This document shows, piece by piece, positions 16,944 to 25,728 of a stretch of 64,000 bases of DNA (positions are counted from its first letter, which is position 1; every line of letters starts with the position of its first letter). This DNA is from Bacteroidales bacterium UBA6229. Lineage in GTDB: Bacteria; Bacteroidota; Bacteroidia; Bacteroidales; F082. Where the stretch lies: contig DJWN01000039.1 in the NCBI GenBank assembly GCA_002440975.1, positions 37,745 to 101,744 of the forward strand, read 5' to 3'. The translations under genes and the position numbers were made by a program. A model generated the notes under the pieces. That model did not search any database. It was not told where the DNA came from and saw only the letters and a program-made list of their open reading frames with translations.

Positions 16944-17783
16944 TTAAAGCAGGTTTAAACGGTAGCGTAAATATGAGCTTAACAACATGCCGTATTTTAC
17001 AGGGTTTGGAACTCTGATTCGTTTATATCCAATTAATTTATTCGATTGTATTCGTTTGATTTTCTTAAATAAATTGTGGTAATAAACGTAAGCTACATAC
17101 ACCCCATAACGTACGCCAACCGGAAGTTTGCGAATGCCAGCCAAACCATCCTGAAAATCTTTTTCGATGTCGGCTTCAATATTTTCTTTTGCCTGCTGGC
17201 TAAAATTGTTCAGGTCGAGCTTAGGAAAATAGGTGCGCCCCAGATGAAGCAGATCTGTTTGTAAATCGCGTAAAAAATTGATTTTCTGGAAGGCTGAACC
17301 CAAACGCATCGCTGGTGTTTTTAATTCCTGATACATGCTTTCATCGCCATAGGCAAAAACGCGCAAACACATTAATCCAACTACCTCAGCCGAGCCAAGA
17401 ATATATTCCTCAAACAGTTGCTGGTCATACTCCAATTCGTCAAGATCCATTTCCATGCTTTTCAAAAAACGATCGATGAGTGCCCATTCAATTTTGTATT
17501 TATGAACCGTTTCCTGAAAACTATGCAAAATGGGGTTCAAACTGATTTTGCGTTCCAGAGCCAGCACTGTATCTCTTCTGAATTCTTCGAGCAGACTTTT
17601 CTTGTTGTAGGCATGAAATGAATCAACAATTTCATCGGCCAGCCTCACAAAGCCATAGATGGCAAATATCGGATCGTGATATTTTTGATTGAAAAGTCTG
17701 ATGCCCAGCGTAAAAGATGTGCTGTAAGCTTGAGTAGTAATTTTACTCGTCTTTCGTGAAATTTGGTCGTAGAGTGCTTTCAT
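16944..17783 (-). CDS. crtB: Phytoene synthase
   Basis: Joins two geranylgeranyl diphosphates head to head into phytoene, the first committed carotenoid step. The 279-residue protein has both Asp-rich substrate-binding motifs of the squalene/phytoene synthase family: DEIVD at 50-54 and DLQTD at 173-177 in INFLRDLQTDLLHLGRTYF. AYSTSFTLGIRLF near residue 19 is also typical. It follows crtI by 15 bases and precedes the unknown exported protein by one base. Confidence 0.95.
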   Translation of the reverse strand: MKALYDQISRKTSKITTQAYSTSFTLGIRLFNQKYHDPIFAIYGFVRLADEIVDSFHAYNKKSLLEEFRRDTVLALERKISLNPILHSFQETVHKYKIEWALIDRFLKSMEMDLDELEYDQQLFEEYILGSAEVVGLMCLRVFAYGDESMYQELKTPAMRLGSAFQKINFLRDLQTDLLHLGRTYFPKLDLNNFSQQAKENIEADIEKDFQDGLAGIRKLPVGVRYGVYVAYVYYHNLFKKIKRIQSNKLIGYKRIRVPNPVKYGMLLSSYLRYRLNLL

Positions 17784-17798
17784 ATTTTTGGGATTGAC

Positions 17799-19274
17799 TT
17801 ATTGTTTTTGTTCTTTTTTCACAAGTTGTCCGGCAGCTACCTGTCCCGAAATGATTGCAGGGGGCACACCGGGACCGGGAATGGTTAACTGACCAGTAAA
17901 CAACAGGTTATTTACTGCTTTATTAAACATGGAAGGCTTCAGAATAGCCGTTTGTTTCAGGGTGTTTGCCAGGCCGTAGGCATTGCCTTTGTAGGCATAA
18001 TAATCATGTGCAAAATCCCTGTTCGAATACATACGCTTGTAACTAATATCTGCTTTAAAATTTATGCCAAGCGTGTCTTCAATGCGCTGCACCGAAAAAT
18101 CAAAATAATGATTTCTAACATCGTCAGTATCTTGCAGACCAGGGGCAACAGGTATTAAAATGAAAAGGTTTTCCTTGCCCGACGGAGCTGTTGATAGATC
18201 AGTTTTTGAAGTACAGCTTAAATACACCGAGGGATTTTGTGGCCATTGGGGTTGTTCGTAAATCTGTTGGGCATGTTTTTCGAAATCTTTGTTGAAAATG
18301 AGCGTATGATGCTGCATATTATCCAACTTTTTGTCGATGCCCAAAAAATAGATGAGCGAAGATGGCGACATGGTGCGCGACTGCCAATAGGCTGGTGAAT
18401 AGTTGCGATATTTTTCGGGAAGAATTTTTTGTTCGATGTGGTGATAATCTGCACTGGCTATCACATAATCAGCCTGATAGGTGCCTTTGTTGGTTTCGAC
18501 TGATTTAATTTTATTACCCTTAAAATCAAAGCTTTTTACTTCTTCACTAAAGCGAAAACGAACACCTTGTTGTTCTGCCAGCTTTTGAAAACCTTCGACA
18601 ACCTTAAACATTCCTCCCTCCGGATACCAGGTGCCCAGCATCATATCTCCGTAATTCATCAAACTATAAAGTGCCGGAGTTTTTTGAGCAGTTGCTCCCA
18701 GAAACAAGATTGGAAACTCAAGGATACGCAATAGTTTTGTGTGTTTAAAATAACTTCGGATATAGCTGTGAAAGGAGGTGAAAATATGCATACGCAGGCT
18801 CGATCTGATAATTTCCCAGTTAGCAAACTCAAGTAAACTTTTTGAAGGTTTATAGACTAATTTTTTGATGCCAATTTCATATTTAAAGGCGGCTTCTTCC
18901 AGAAACTTTTTAAGTTTATTGCCACTTCCGGCTTCAATACTTTCAAAGAGTTGATAAAGCTTTAGCGGGTCAGCCGGTAAGTCTGTCTTGTCGCCAGGGC
19001 CAAAATAGATGGTGTACGAAGGATCCAGTCGAGTAAGTTTGTAATAGTCAGAAACTTTTTTGCCAAAAAGCTCAAAATATCTTTCGAATACATCCGGCAT
19101 CCAATACCAGCTTGGCCCCATATCGAACGTAAAGCCTGCCTCGCTGAACGTTCTGGCTCTGCCTCCTGCCATATCGAGTTTTTCGATCACTTCCACTTCA
19201 AACCCGTCTCTGGCCAGCAGGGCGGCAGATGAAAGTCCTGAGAAACCAGCACCAATGACAATTACTTTTTTCAT
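17799..19274 (-). CDS. crtI: Phytoene desaturase
   Basis: An FAD-dependent desaturase converting phytoene to lycopene. The 491-residue protein opens with a dinucleotide-binding motif, VIGAGFSGLSSAALLAR, then VIEKLDMAGGRARTF, and ends with the CrtI signature region NLLFTGQLTIPGPGVPPAI near residues 455-475. MGPSWYWMPDVFERYF and YKGNAYGLANTLKQT are also typical. It is the first gene of the five-gene carotenoid operon. The 195 bases between it and the divergent thioredoxin-like gene should contain its promoter, but no operator is obvious. Confidence 0.95.
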   Translation of the reverse strand: MKKVIVIGAGFSGLSSAALLARDGFEVEVIEKLDMAGGRARTFSEAGFTFDMGPSWYWMPDVFERYFELFGKKVSDYYKLTRLDPSYTIYFGPGDKTDLPADPLKLYQLFESIEAGSGNKLKKFLEEAAFKYEIGIKKLVYKPSKSLLEFANWEIIRSSLRMHIFTSFHSYIRSYFKHTKLLRILEFPILFLGATAQKTPALYSLMNYGDMMLGTWYPEGGMFKVVEGFQKLAEQQGVRFRFSEEVKSFDFKGNKIKSVETNKGTYQADYVIASADYHHIEQKILPEKYRNYSPAYWQSRTMSPSSLIYFLGIDKKLDNMQHHTLIFNKDFEKHAQQIYEQPQWPQNPSVYLSCTSKTDLSTAPSGKENLFILIPVAPGLQDTDDVRNHYFDFSVQRIEDTLGINFKADISYKRMYSNRDFAHDYYAYKGNAYGLANTLKQTAILKPSMFNKAVNNLLFTGQLTIPGPGVPPAIISGQVAAGQLVKKEQKQ

Positions 19275-19407
19275 GAGATAATGTTTAATAAAAGATTAAA
19301 AAAGTTAAACAAAAATAGCTCTGTTTTGTTCGGAAATCGAAAAAAAAATTAATTACGAACAAAGTAAATATCGGTCATTTTTCCTTGTTTTTGAAGTTTC
19401 TATATAA

Positions 19408-19415
19408 TATATTTG
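19408..19415 (+). promoter_or_regulatory. Bacteroidota -7 box for the thioredoxin-like gene
   Basis: TATATTTG matches TAnnTTTG exactly. A TTG at 19385-19387 lies 20 bases upstream, a suitable -33 distance. The start codon is at 19470. Confidence 0.5.
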
Positions 19416-19469
19416 TCAGCTTATCAACCACAGACCAAAGCTGTTTTCCTCCTCAAAAAAAAGGAAAAC

Positions 19470-19994
19470 ATGAAGCATTTAGTTACTTTACTTTTGGGAT
19501 TTTTTGCTGCGGGATTTCTGATGTCCCAGGAGAGAGAAATGGACTTGTCAGGTTATTACCTTCGCGATGCAAACGGGAAGCAGCATGAAATGTCGGTTTT
19601 ATTGAAATCGCACAAGCTGAGTTTACTTGTGTTTTGGAAACTTGATGACGGCAAATCGTGCACCATGCTTAATGAACTGTACGAAGCCGCTACAGAAACA
19701 CTTCATGGAATGGATTTTCAGTTATTAACGATCGCCGAAACATCTGCTTCCTTGGCACAGCTTGAGCAGAATTATGTTCATGCCAATGCTCCGGATGCCT
19801 TTTGTTTTTCAGATGTGAATGGTGATTTCAGAAGATATCTTGCCATTACAGAACTCCCTTATACCATCTTATTTGATTCCAATTCCCGATTGATTTGCAG
19901 TCAGCGCGGGTATTGTGTTGACGCCAGCGACCAGCTTTGCGATAAAGTTCGTTCCTGCCTGTTAAAAATGGATCAGGCTTCGATAAAACCTTAA
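19470..19994 (+). CDS. Exported thioredoxin-like protein lacking the CxxC pair
   Basis: A 174-residue protein with signal peptide MKHLVTLLLGFFAAGFLMSQ. The mature chain follows the TlpA/AhpC-TSA fold: LSGYYLRDANGKQHEMSVLL, then the strand SLLVFWKLDDGKSCTMLNEL where WCxxC normally stands, and LPYTILFDSNSRLI with the cis-proline. Only one Cys remains at the active-site position, so ordinary disulfide exchange is not expected. Two more Cys occur near the C-terminus. I start at ATG 19470; the frame continues upstream but without signal-peptide logic. It may bind a ligand or a partner thiol. Confidence 0.72.
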   Translation: MKHLVTLLLGFFAAGFLMSQEREMDLSGYYLRDANGKQHEMSVLLKSHKLSLLVFWKLDDGKSCTMLNELYEAATETLHGMDFQLLTIAETSASLAQLEQNYVHANAPDAFCFSDVNGDFRRYLAITELPYTILFDSNSRLICSQRGYCVDASDQLCDKVRSCLLKMDQASIKP

Positions 19995-20014
19995 GATGCA
20001 GAAGGTTTTTCGAT

Positions 20015-20022
20015 TATATTTG
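20015..20022 (+). promoter_or_regulatory. Bacteroidota -7 box for the cation antiporter gene
   Basis: TATATTTG is an exact TAnnTTTG match, 66 bases before ATG 20089. No clear -33 element is seen. Confidence 0.45.
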
Positions 20023-20088
20023 CCTGCGAAAGTTGGTAATCCAAGCTTTTTGGATTTTGCCTGATTTTATGGATTAATTCAAGCATTG

Positions 20089-21483
20089 ATGAATATAGCT
20101 GTTACAGTTGTTGGTGTGGGATTGCTGGTTTTTTTGGCACATGTTTTTGCCGAAGTGTTTAGTCGCAAACGTGTTCCGGATGTTTTATTACTTATTATTA
20201 TTGGCCTTGCCATAGGGCCTTTGTTAGGAATAGTATCGCCTGATCATTTAGGATTGGTCGGGCCTGTGTTTACTACCATAACGCTGGTTACCATTCTATT
20301 TGAAGGAGGAACTGAGCTTAAATTTGATGCTTTGAGGAACTCATTGCGTGGAACTTCACTGCTTACATTTCTCAATTTTTTTGCCACGCTGATCGTGGTA
20401 GGATTGCTGTCGTGGTTATTTCTTGATTTGGAGCCTATTGTGGCCTTTATGCTGGGAGCCATCATTGGAGGCACATCATCAGCAGTGGTTATCCCGCTTG
20501 TGCGTCAATTAAATATTTCCAGCAACAGCCGGACGATTTTAATCCTCGAATCTGCATTCAGTGATGTGTTATGTATTGTTTTTGCCCTGGCATTTATCGA
20601 AGCGGCACAATTAGGCGAAATACAAGTTGGAACTACCCTTGGTCAGATTCTGGCCAGTTTTATTCTGGCCACCATTATGGGATTTATTGGTGCTTTCTTT
20701 TGGTCAGTAATCCTGCATAGAGTCAGAAATATTAAAAACTCCATCTTCACCACTCCGGCTTTTGTTTTCATTATTTACGGTATAAGTGAATTATTGGGAT
20801 ATAGCGGAGCCATCAGTGCCCTGGCTTTTGGTATTGGACTGGCCAATACCGATCTTATCAAAGGTACTGCACTTAGCAGGTATTTCACTAAAGAACCCGA
20901 TTCACTTAACGAAACCGAACGGATACTTTTTGGAGAAGCTGTTTTTTTGTTGAAAACATTTTTCTTTGTATATATAGGTGTATCAATGCAGCTTTCAGAA
21001 TGGGTTCCAATCCTAATTGGATTTGTTATAACGCTGATATTGTTTGTGTTACGAATTCCGGTTGTGAGAGCTTCTATGCCAATTTCTGATGCCAACAACA
21101 CCAATCAGGACTTGATATTTATGTCAACGATAGTTCCAAAAGGGCTTGCCGCAGCTGTGTTGGCTACCATTCCGATGCAACAGGGAATTGTGGGTGGAGA
21201 ATTGATCAAAGACATCGTTTTTTCGGTAATTCTTTTCAGCATTGTTTTTACCTCTGTATTGATTCCTGTGATAGAAAAATCTCCGGGGATGCAGCAGTTT
21301 TACATTAATTCACTTAACTTCAATTTGTGGATCAGGGAGCGAATTCAAAAATACCAGCAAAAAAAAACTGAAAAGAAAGCAGCCAAAGCTGCAGCCTTAA
21401 AGGATGATTCAGCCATAGAATCAGTTGAAGAAAAGCCTGGAGGGAATACTGAAAAAAAAGATTCTACGAATGAAGTTGTTTAG
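20089..21483 (+). CDS. Cation:proton antiporter (CPA1/NhaP-like)
   Basis: An inner-membrane Na+ or K+/H+ exchanger of 464 residues with about 12 hydrophobic helices up to residue 405. RKRVPDVLLLIIIGLAIGP is the usual second helix. GAIIGGTSSAVVIPLVRQL and ESAFSDVLCIVFAL hold the unwound helix and ion-binding acidic residues. A hydrophilic C-terminal tail rich in Lys, Ala and Glu (about 420-464) is probably cytoplasmic. ATG 20089 is used; a TTG codon precedes it. Which cation it carries cannot be read. It precedes rpsO by 51 bases. Confidence 0.88.
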   Translation: MNIAVTVVGVGLLVFLAHVFAEVFSRKRVPDVLLLIIIGLAIGPLLGIVSPDHLGLVGPVFTTITLVTILFEGGTELKFDALRNSLRGTSLLTFLNFFATLIVVGLLSWLFLDLEPIVAFMLGAIIGGTSSAVVIPLVRQLNISSNSRTILILESAFSDVLCIVFALAFIEAAQLGEIQVGTTLGQILASFILATIMGFIGAFFWSVILHRVRNIKNSIFTTPAFVFIIYGISELLGYSGAISALAFGIGLANTDLIKGTALSRYFTKEPDSLNETERILFGEAVFLLKTFFFVYIGVSMQLSEWVPILIGFVITLILFVLRIPVVRASMPISDANNTNQDLIFMSTIVPKGLAAAVLATIPMQQGIVGGELIKDIVFSVILFSIVFTSVLIPVIEKSPGMQQFYINSLNFNLWIRERIQKYQQKKTEKKAAKAAALKDDSAIESVEEKPGGNTEKKDSTNEVV

Positions 21484-21498
21484 TTCTAAAAATAGTTT

Positions 21499-21506
21499 TA
21501 TTTTTG
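21499..21506 (+). promoter_or_regulatory. rpsO promoter -7 box
   Basis: TATTTTTG fits TAnnTTTG exactly. A TTG at 21476-21478 lies 20 bases upstream as the -33 element. The extended 13-mer TATTTTTGCAGCC recurs at the ffh promoter (51338). The start codon is 29 bases downstream. Confidence 0.6.
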
Positions 21507-21534
21507 CAGCCCAAAAAATCGAAAAGAAGTAGCT

Positions 21535-21804
21535 ATGTATTTAACAGCTGAAAAGAAGACAGAAATTTTTAACGAGTACGGTAGCAAGGCTGCTGATACT
21601 GGTTCTGCAGAGGGTCAGATTGCTTTGTTTACCTTCCGTATCAAACATCTTACCGAGCACATGAAAGAGAACAAGAAAGACCTGGCAACGATGCGTTCAC
21701 TCGTTCGTATGGTAGGTAAAAGAAGAAAGCTGCTCGATTATTTAAAGAAAAAAGATATTGAAAGATACCGCGAAATAATCAAAAAGCTGGGTATCAGAAA
21801 ATAA
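21535..21804 (+). CDS. rpsO: 30S ribosomal protein S15
   Basis: Primary 16S rRNA-binding protein of the small-subunit platform. The 89-residue length is standard. DTGSAEGQIALFTFRIKHLTEHMKEN is the S15 signature region (GSxExQI), with LVRMVGKRRKLLDYLKKKD following. It lies upstream of pnp, the common rpsO-pnp order, but a strong terminator separates the two. Confidence 0.98.
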   Translation: MYLTAEKKTEIFNEYGSKAADTGSAEGQIALFTFRIKHLTEHMKENKKDLATMRSLVRMVGKRRKLLDYLKKKDIERYREIIKKLGIRK

Positions 21805-21830
21805 TCCTGATCCTGTTGAAGGTCCGAAGA

Positions 21831-21858
21831 AAGGCAATTTACTTGATTGCCTTTTTTT
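21831..21858 (+). terminator. Rho-independent terminator between rpsO and pnp
   Basis: An 8-base stem AAGGCAAT (21831-21838) with ATTGCCTT (21846-21853) and a T run to 21858. It lies 27 bases after the rpsO stop and 47 before the pnp start. Confidence 0.85.
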
Positions 21859-21904
21859 GTATTTAAACAGGCTTCACCAATACTATTACATTTAAAGTTA
21901 ATAT

Positions 21905-24055
21905 ATGAGTCCAAAAGGAATTTCACAAACGATTCAAATGGCTGATGGAACAGTCATTACGATCGAAACAGGTAAGTTGGCCAAACAAGCACATGGTGCC
22001 GTGGTTATCACCATAGGAAAAACTATGTTACTGGCAACCGTTGTTTCATCAAAAGAGGCCAGAGAAGATGTAGATTTTTTACCACTTTCTGTTGATTACA
22101 AAGAGAAGTATGCCGCTACCGGAAAATTTCCGGGAGGTTTTTTTAAGCGCGAAGGACGTCCTTCTGATTATGAAGTACTGATTTCAAGATTGGTTGACAG
22201 GGCTTTGCGTCCACTTTTTCCGGATGATTATCATGCTGAAACTCAGGTTTTGATAAATCTGATTTCCGGCGAAAATGATGTAGCTCCCGACGCCTTTGCT
22301 GCCCTGGCTGCTTCAGCAGCTTTATCCGTATCTGATATTCCTTTCAACGGACCTATTTCGGAAGTTCGTGTTGCCTATATCAATGGCGAATTTGTTGTAA
22401 ATCCTCCTTTCAGTGCGTTGGCCGATGCCGACCTCGATCTGATGGTTGCGGCAACCAAAGAGAACATCATGATGGTTGAGGGCGAATCAAAAGAGGTTTC
22501 AGAAACTGTTATGCTCGAGGCACTTAAAGTAGCTCATAAGGCAATAAAAATGCAGTGCGAGGCACAAATTGAGCTGGCATCCAAAGTTGAGAATGCACAA
22601 CAGAAAAGGGAGTATTCGCACGAAAGCAATGATGAGGAATTGCGCAAAGCCATTCAGGATTTCGCTTATAAACCTTGCTATGACATTGCACTGCAAGGCA
22701 ATCCTAACAAACACGAGAGATCGGATGCTTTTGCTGCTGTTTTGGAAGAGTTTATGACACGTTTTTCTGAAGAGGAGCAAGAAGAAAAGCACTCACTTGC
22801 CAAGCGTTATTTTCACGATGTAGAGAAAAAAGCTGTTAGGGATGCTATTTTAAATGAACGTACACGTCTTGATGGCAGAGCGTTGGATCAAATTCGTCCG
22901 ATCTGGTCAGAAGTTGATTATCTGCCTTCGGCACATGGTTCGGCTGTTTTCACGCGTGGCGAAACCCAGGCTTTGGTAACGGTTACCTTAGGTACTAAAA
23001 TGGATGAACAAACCATTGATGGTGCTGTGATTGAAGGTACGTCCAACTTTATGTTGCATTACAATTTTCCAAGTTTTTCAACCGGAGAAGCACGTCCTTT
23101 CCGTGGCGTGAGCCGTCGCGAAGTAGGGCACGGAAATTTGGCCGAAAGAGCACTGAAGCCAATGATTCCCAACGGTGATGAAAATCCATATACAATACGC
23201 GTAGTTTCTGACATTCTCGAGTCGAATGGTTCATCTTCCATGGCCAGTGTTTGTGGCGGAACTTTAGCTTTGATGGATGCCGGTGTAAAGATTAAAAAAC
23301 CTGTTGCCGGAATAGCTATGGGTTTGATCACCGAACCCGGCAACAAAAAGTATGCGGTATTGTCCGATATTCTTGGTGATGAAGATCATCTGGGCGATAT
23401 GGATTTTAAAGTTACCGGAACAGTTGATGGTATCACAGCCTGCCAGATGGACATCAAGGTCGATGGTCTCCCGTATGAAGTATTGGAAGAAGCACTTGAG
23501 CAGGCACGTAAGGGGCGTTTACATATTTTGAACGAAATGGCCAAAACAATTACAGAGCCTCGTGCTGATTACAAGGAACATGTTCCACGCATTGAGAAAA
23601 TGGTTGTTGATAAAGAGTTTATCGGTGCCATTATCGGACCTGGCGGAAAGATAATTCAGGAAATGCAGCGCGAAACCAATACAACCATCGTAATCGAAGA
23701 AAAAGGCGAATATGGTGTGATTGACATTGTGTCGTCCAACAAAGATTCTATTGAAGCTGTAAAAGCGCGAATCCGTGCTATTGTTGCCGTACCAGAAGTT
23801 GGGGAAGTTTATCTTGGAACAGTAAAAACAATCACGCCTTTTGGTGCTTTTGTTGAAATTTTACCCGGAAAAGATGGTTTGTTGCATATCTCTGAGATTG
23901 AATGGCGTCGACTTGAAACCGTGGAAAGTGTATTGAAAGTAGGGGATAAGATAAATGTGAAGCTTATTGGCGTTGATGCCAAAACAAATAAGATGAAGCT
24001 TTCCCGAAAAGTACTCATTCCGCGTCCGGATGGTGATAACAAACGAAACAATTAA
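21905..24055 (+). CDS. pnp: Polyribonucleotide nucleotidyltransferase (PNPase)
   Basis: A 3'-5' phosphorolytic exoribonuclease of the RNA degradation machinery. The 716-residue protein has two RNase PH domains (about 15-230 and 320-550), with FPGGFFKREGRPS and SRLVDRALRPLFP in the first. A KH domain follows (about 560-620; GAIIGPGGKIIQEMQ). An S1 domain comes last (about 630-700; GEVYLGTVKTITPFGAFVEI). It is complete at normal length and is followed 37 bases later by rpoD. Confidence 0.98.
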   Translation: MSPKGISQTIQMADGTVITIETGKLAKQAHGAVVITIGKTMLLATVVSSKEAREDVDFLPLSVDYKEKYAATGKFPGGFFKREGRPSDYEVLISRLVDRALRPLFPDDYHAETQVLINLISGENDVAPDAFAALAASAALSVSDIPFNGPISEVRVAYINGEFVVNPPFSALADADLDLMVAATKENIMMVEGESKEVSETVMLEALKVAHKAIKMQCEAQIELASKVENAQQKREYSHESNDEELRKAIQDFAYKPCYDIALQGNPNKHERSDAFAAVLEEFMTRFSEEEQEEKHSLAKRYFHDVEKKAVRDAILNERTRLDGRALDQIRPIWSEVDYLPSAHGSAVFTRGETQALVTVTLGTKMDEQTIDGAVIEGTSNFMLHYNFPSFSTGEARPFRGVSRREVGHGNLAERALKPMIPNGDENPYTIRVVSDILESNGSSSMASVCGGTLALMDAGVKIKKPVAGIAMGLITEPGNKKYAVLSDILGDEDHLGDMDFKVTGTVDGITACQMDIKVDGLPYEVLEEALEQARKGRLHILNEMAKTITEPRADYKEHVPRIEKMVVDKEFIGAIIGPGGKIIQEMQRETNTTIVIEEKGEYGVIDIVSSNKDSIEAVKARIRAIVAVPEVGEVYLGTVKTITPFGAFVEILPGKDGLLHISEIEWRRLETVESVLKVGDKINVKLIGVDAKTNKMKLSRKVLIPRPDGDNKRNN

Positions 24056-24092
24056 TCATAACTTGCGTACAAAGCTAAATAAAGCATAAAGC

Positions 24093-24956
24093 ATGAGGCA
24101 ACTTAAGATTACTAAACAGGTTACGAACCGGGAAACTGCTTCACTTGACAAGTATCTTCAGGAGATTGGTAAGGTTGAACTCATCACCGCTGAAGAAGAA
24201 GTAGCTCTGGCTCAACGCATCAAGCAAGGCGATCGCATAGCACTTGAAAAACTTACCAAAGCTAACCTTCGTTTTGTGGTTTCGGTTTCCAAACAGTATC
24301 AAAACCAAGGACTTAGCCTTCCTGATTTGATCAATGAAGGGAATCTTGGCCTGATCAAAGCAGCACAGCGTTTTGATGAAACACGCGGGTTTAAATTTAT
24401 CTCCTATGCAGTATGGTGGATTCGTCAGTCCATTCTTCAGGCCCTGGCCGAACAATCGCGTATTGTTAGGCTTCCACTCAACAAGATTGGTTCTATCAAT
24501 AAGATAAACAAGGCATATGCACGCCTGGAACAGGAATATGAACGCGAGCCTAATGCAGAAGAGATAGCTGATATTCTCGAAATTACTGAAAATGAGGTAA
24601 AAGAATCCATGAAAAATGCCGGAAGACATGTTTCGATGGATGCTCCCCTCATTCAGGATGAAGAGAATAATATGTATGATGTGCTCAGAAGCGATGAGGC
24701 TCCAACACCCGAAACCGAATTGCTTTATGAGTCGTTGCGCAAGGAAATTGATCGCGCCATCTCAACACTTACACAACGCGAAGCTGATGTGATCAGACTT
24801 TATTTTGGACTGAATGGCAGTCATCCGATGACGCTAGAAGAAATTGGCGAAAAATTTGATCTCACCCGCGAACGTGTGCGTCAGATCAAAGAAAAAGCCA
24901 TTCGCCGGCTCAAGCACACCAGCAGAAGCAAAATTTTAAAGAGTTATCTTGGATAA
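24093..24956 (+). CDS. rpoD: Primary sigma factor RpoD/SigA
   Basis: Directs RNA polymerase to housekeeping promoters. At 287 residues it is the short Bacteroidota form lacking region 1.1. Region 1.2 is at about 14-50, and region 2 includes GNLGLIKAAQRFDETRGFKF and FISYAVWWIRQSI. Region 3 surrounds DAPLIQDEENNMYDVL. Region 4 helix-turn-helix is MTLEEIGEKFDLTRERVRQI. Its promoters should be of the TTTG/TAnnTTTG class seen in this window. It is on the same strand as pnp. Confidence 0.97.
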   Translation: MRQLKITKQVTNRETASLDKYLQEIGKVELITAEEEVALAQRIKQGDRIALEKLTKANLRFVVSVSKQYQNQGLSLPDLINEGNLGLIKAAQRFDETRGFKFISYAVWWIRQSILQALAEQSRIVRLPLNKIGSINKINKAYARLEQEYEREPNAEEIADILEITENEVKESMKNAGRHVSMDAPLIQDEENNMYDVLRSDEAPTPETELLYESLRKEIDRAISTLTQREADVIRLYFGLNGSHPMTLEEIGEKFDLTRERVRQIKEKAIRRLKHTSRSKILKSYLG

Positions 24957-24964
24957 GTTATGAG

Positions 24965-24987
24965 AGCACCTTCGGGTGCTTTTTTTA
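24965..24987 (+). terminator. Rho-independent terminator after rpoD
   Basis: AGCACC-TTCG-GGTGCT is a stable tetraloop hairpin followed by seven T residues. Its T tract runs directly into the -7 box of rpe. Confidence 0.9.
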
Positions 24988-24993
24988 TTTTTG
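24986..24993 (+). promoter_or_regulatory. Bacteroidota -7 box for rpe
   Basis: TATTTTTG, an exact TAnnTTTG match, begins within the T tract of the rpoD terminator, 31 bases before the rpe start. The hairpin occupies the -33 region. Confidence 0.45.
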
Positions 24994-25024
24994 CTGTCTG
25001 TTATCTGCTTTAAAACAAAAAATC

Positions 25025-25684
25025 ATGAAACCATTGATTGCACCTTCCCTTTTATCAGCCGACTTTTTAAATCTTGAAAAGGAAATTGAAATGATCAACA
25101 ACAGTGAAGCCGATTGGTTTCATTTGGATATCATGGACGGTGTTTTCGTGCCAAATATTTCATTTGGGTTGCCTGTGGTTGAGGCTGTTAAACGTAAAGC
25201 ACAAAAGCCTCTTGATGCTCATTTGATGATCGTGAATCCAGACCGTTATATTGATGCATTCCGGAAAGCCGGAGCTGATATCCTTTCTGTTCAGTATGAA
25301 GCCTGCACACATCTTCACAGGGTACTGCAAAGCATCCGTGATGGTGGCATGAAATCAGGTGTGGTATTGAATCCTCATACACCTGTTCAGTTGTTGACGA
25401 ATGTGCTGGCATACACCGATTTAGTTCTTATTATGTCAGTAAATCCTGGCTTTGGGGGTCAGCAATTTATCCCTGAAACATACAGAAAGATTACAGAACT
25501 CAAATCTATGATCAACGAAGGCGAACATCATGTGTTGATCGAAGTGGATGGAGGCGTTAATGCTTCAAACGCCAGGCAACTTGTTGAAGCCGGTGCTGAT
25601 GTGCTTGTTGCGGGAAATGCTGTTTTTAAATCAAAAAATCCTGCCCAAACAATTGCCGGACTAAAAAAAATTGCATCCTGGTAA
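25025..25684 (+). CDS. rpe: Ribulose-phosphate 3-epimerase
   Basis: Interconverts ribulose 5-phosphate and xylulose 5-phosphate in the pentose phosphate pathway. The 219-residue TIM barrel carries APSLLSADF at the start, FHLDIMDGVFVPNISFG with metal-binding His and Asp, LDAHLMI, MSVNPGFGGQQFI, and the phosphate-binding EVDGGVNASNARQL and GADVLVAGNAVF. Length is standard. It has its own promoter after the rpoD terminator. Confidence 0.97.
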   Translation: MKPLIAPSLLSADFLNLEKEIEMINNSEADWFHLDIMDGVFVPNISFGLPVVEAVKRKAQKPLDAHLMIVNPDRYIDAFRKAGADILSVQYEACTHLHRVLQSIRDGGMKSGVVLNPHTPVQLLTNVLAYTDLVLIMSVNPGFGGQQFIPETYRKITELKSMINEGEHHVLIEVDGGVNASNARQLVEAGADVLVAGNAVFKSKNPAQTIAGLKKIASW

Positions 25685-25693
25685 ATACTTGAT

Positions 25694-25701
25694 TAGCTTT
25701 G
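25694..25701 (+). promoter_or_regulatory. Bacteroidota -7 box for the receiver-domain gene
   Basis: TAGCTTTG, an exact TAnnTTTG match, 28 bases before ATG 25729. The -33 region would lie in the end of rpe. Confidence 0.45.
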
Positions 25702-25728
25702 CAATTCATAAAACCAAATTCCACCTTC

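Noticed and set aside
24141..24629. 162-codon minus-strand open frame opposite rpoD
   Set aside because: Antisense shadow of a highly conserved gene; the product is rich in Phe and Cys runs expected from reversed coding sequence.
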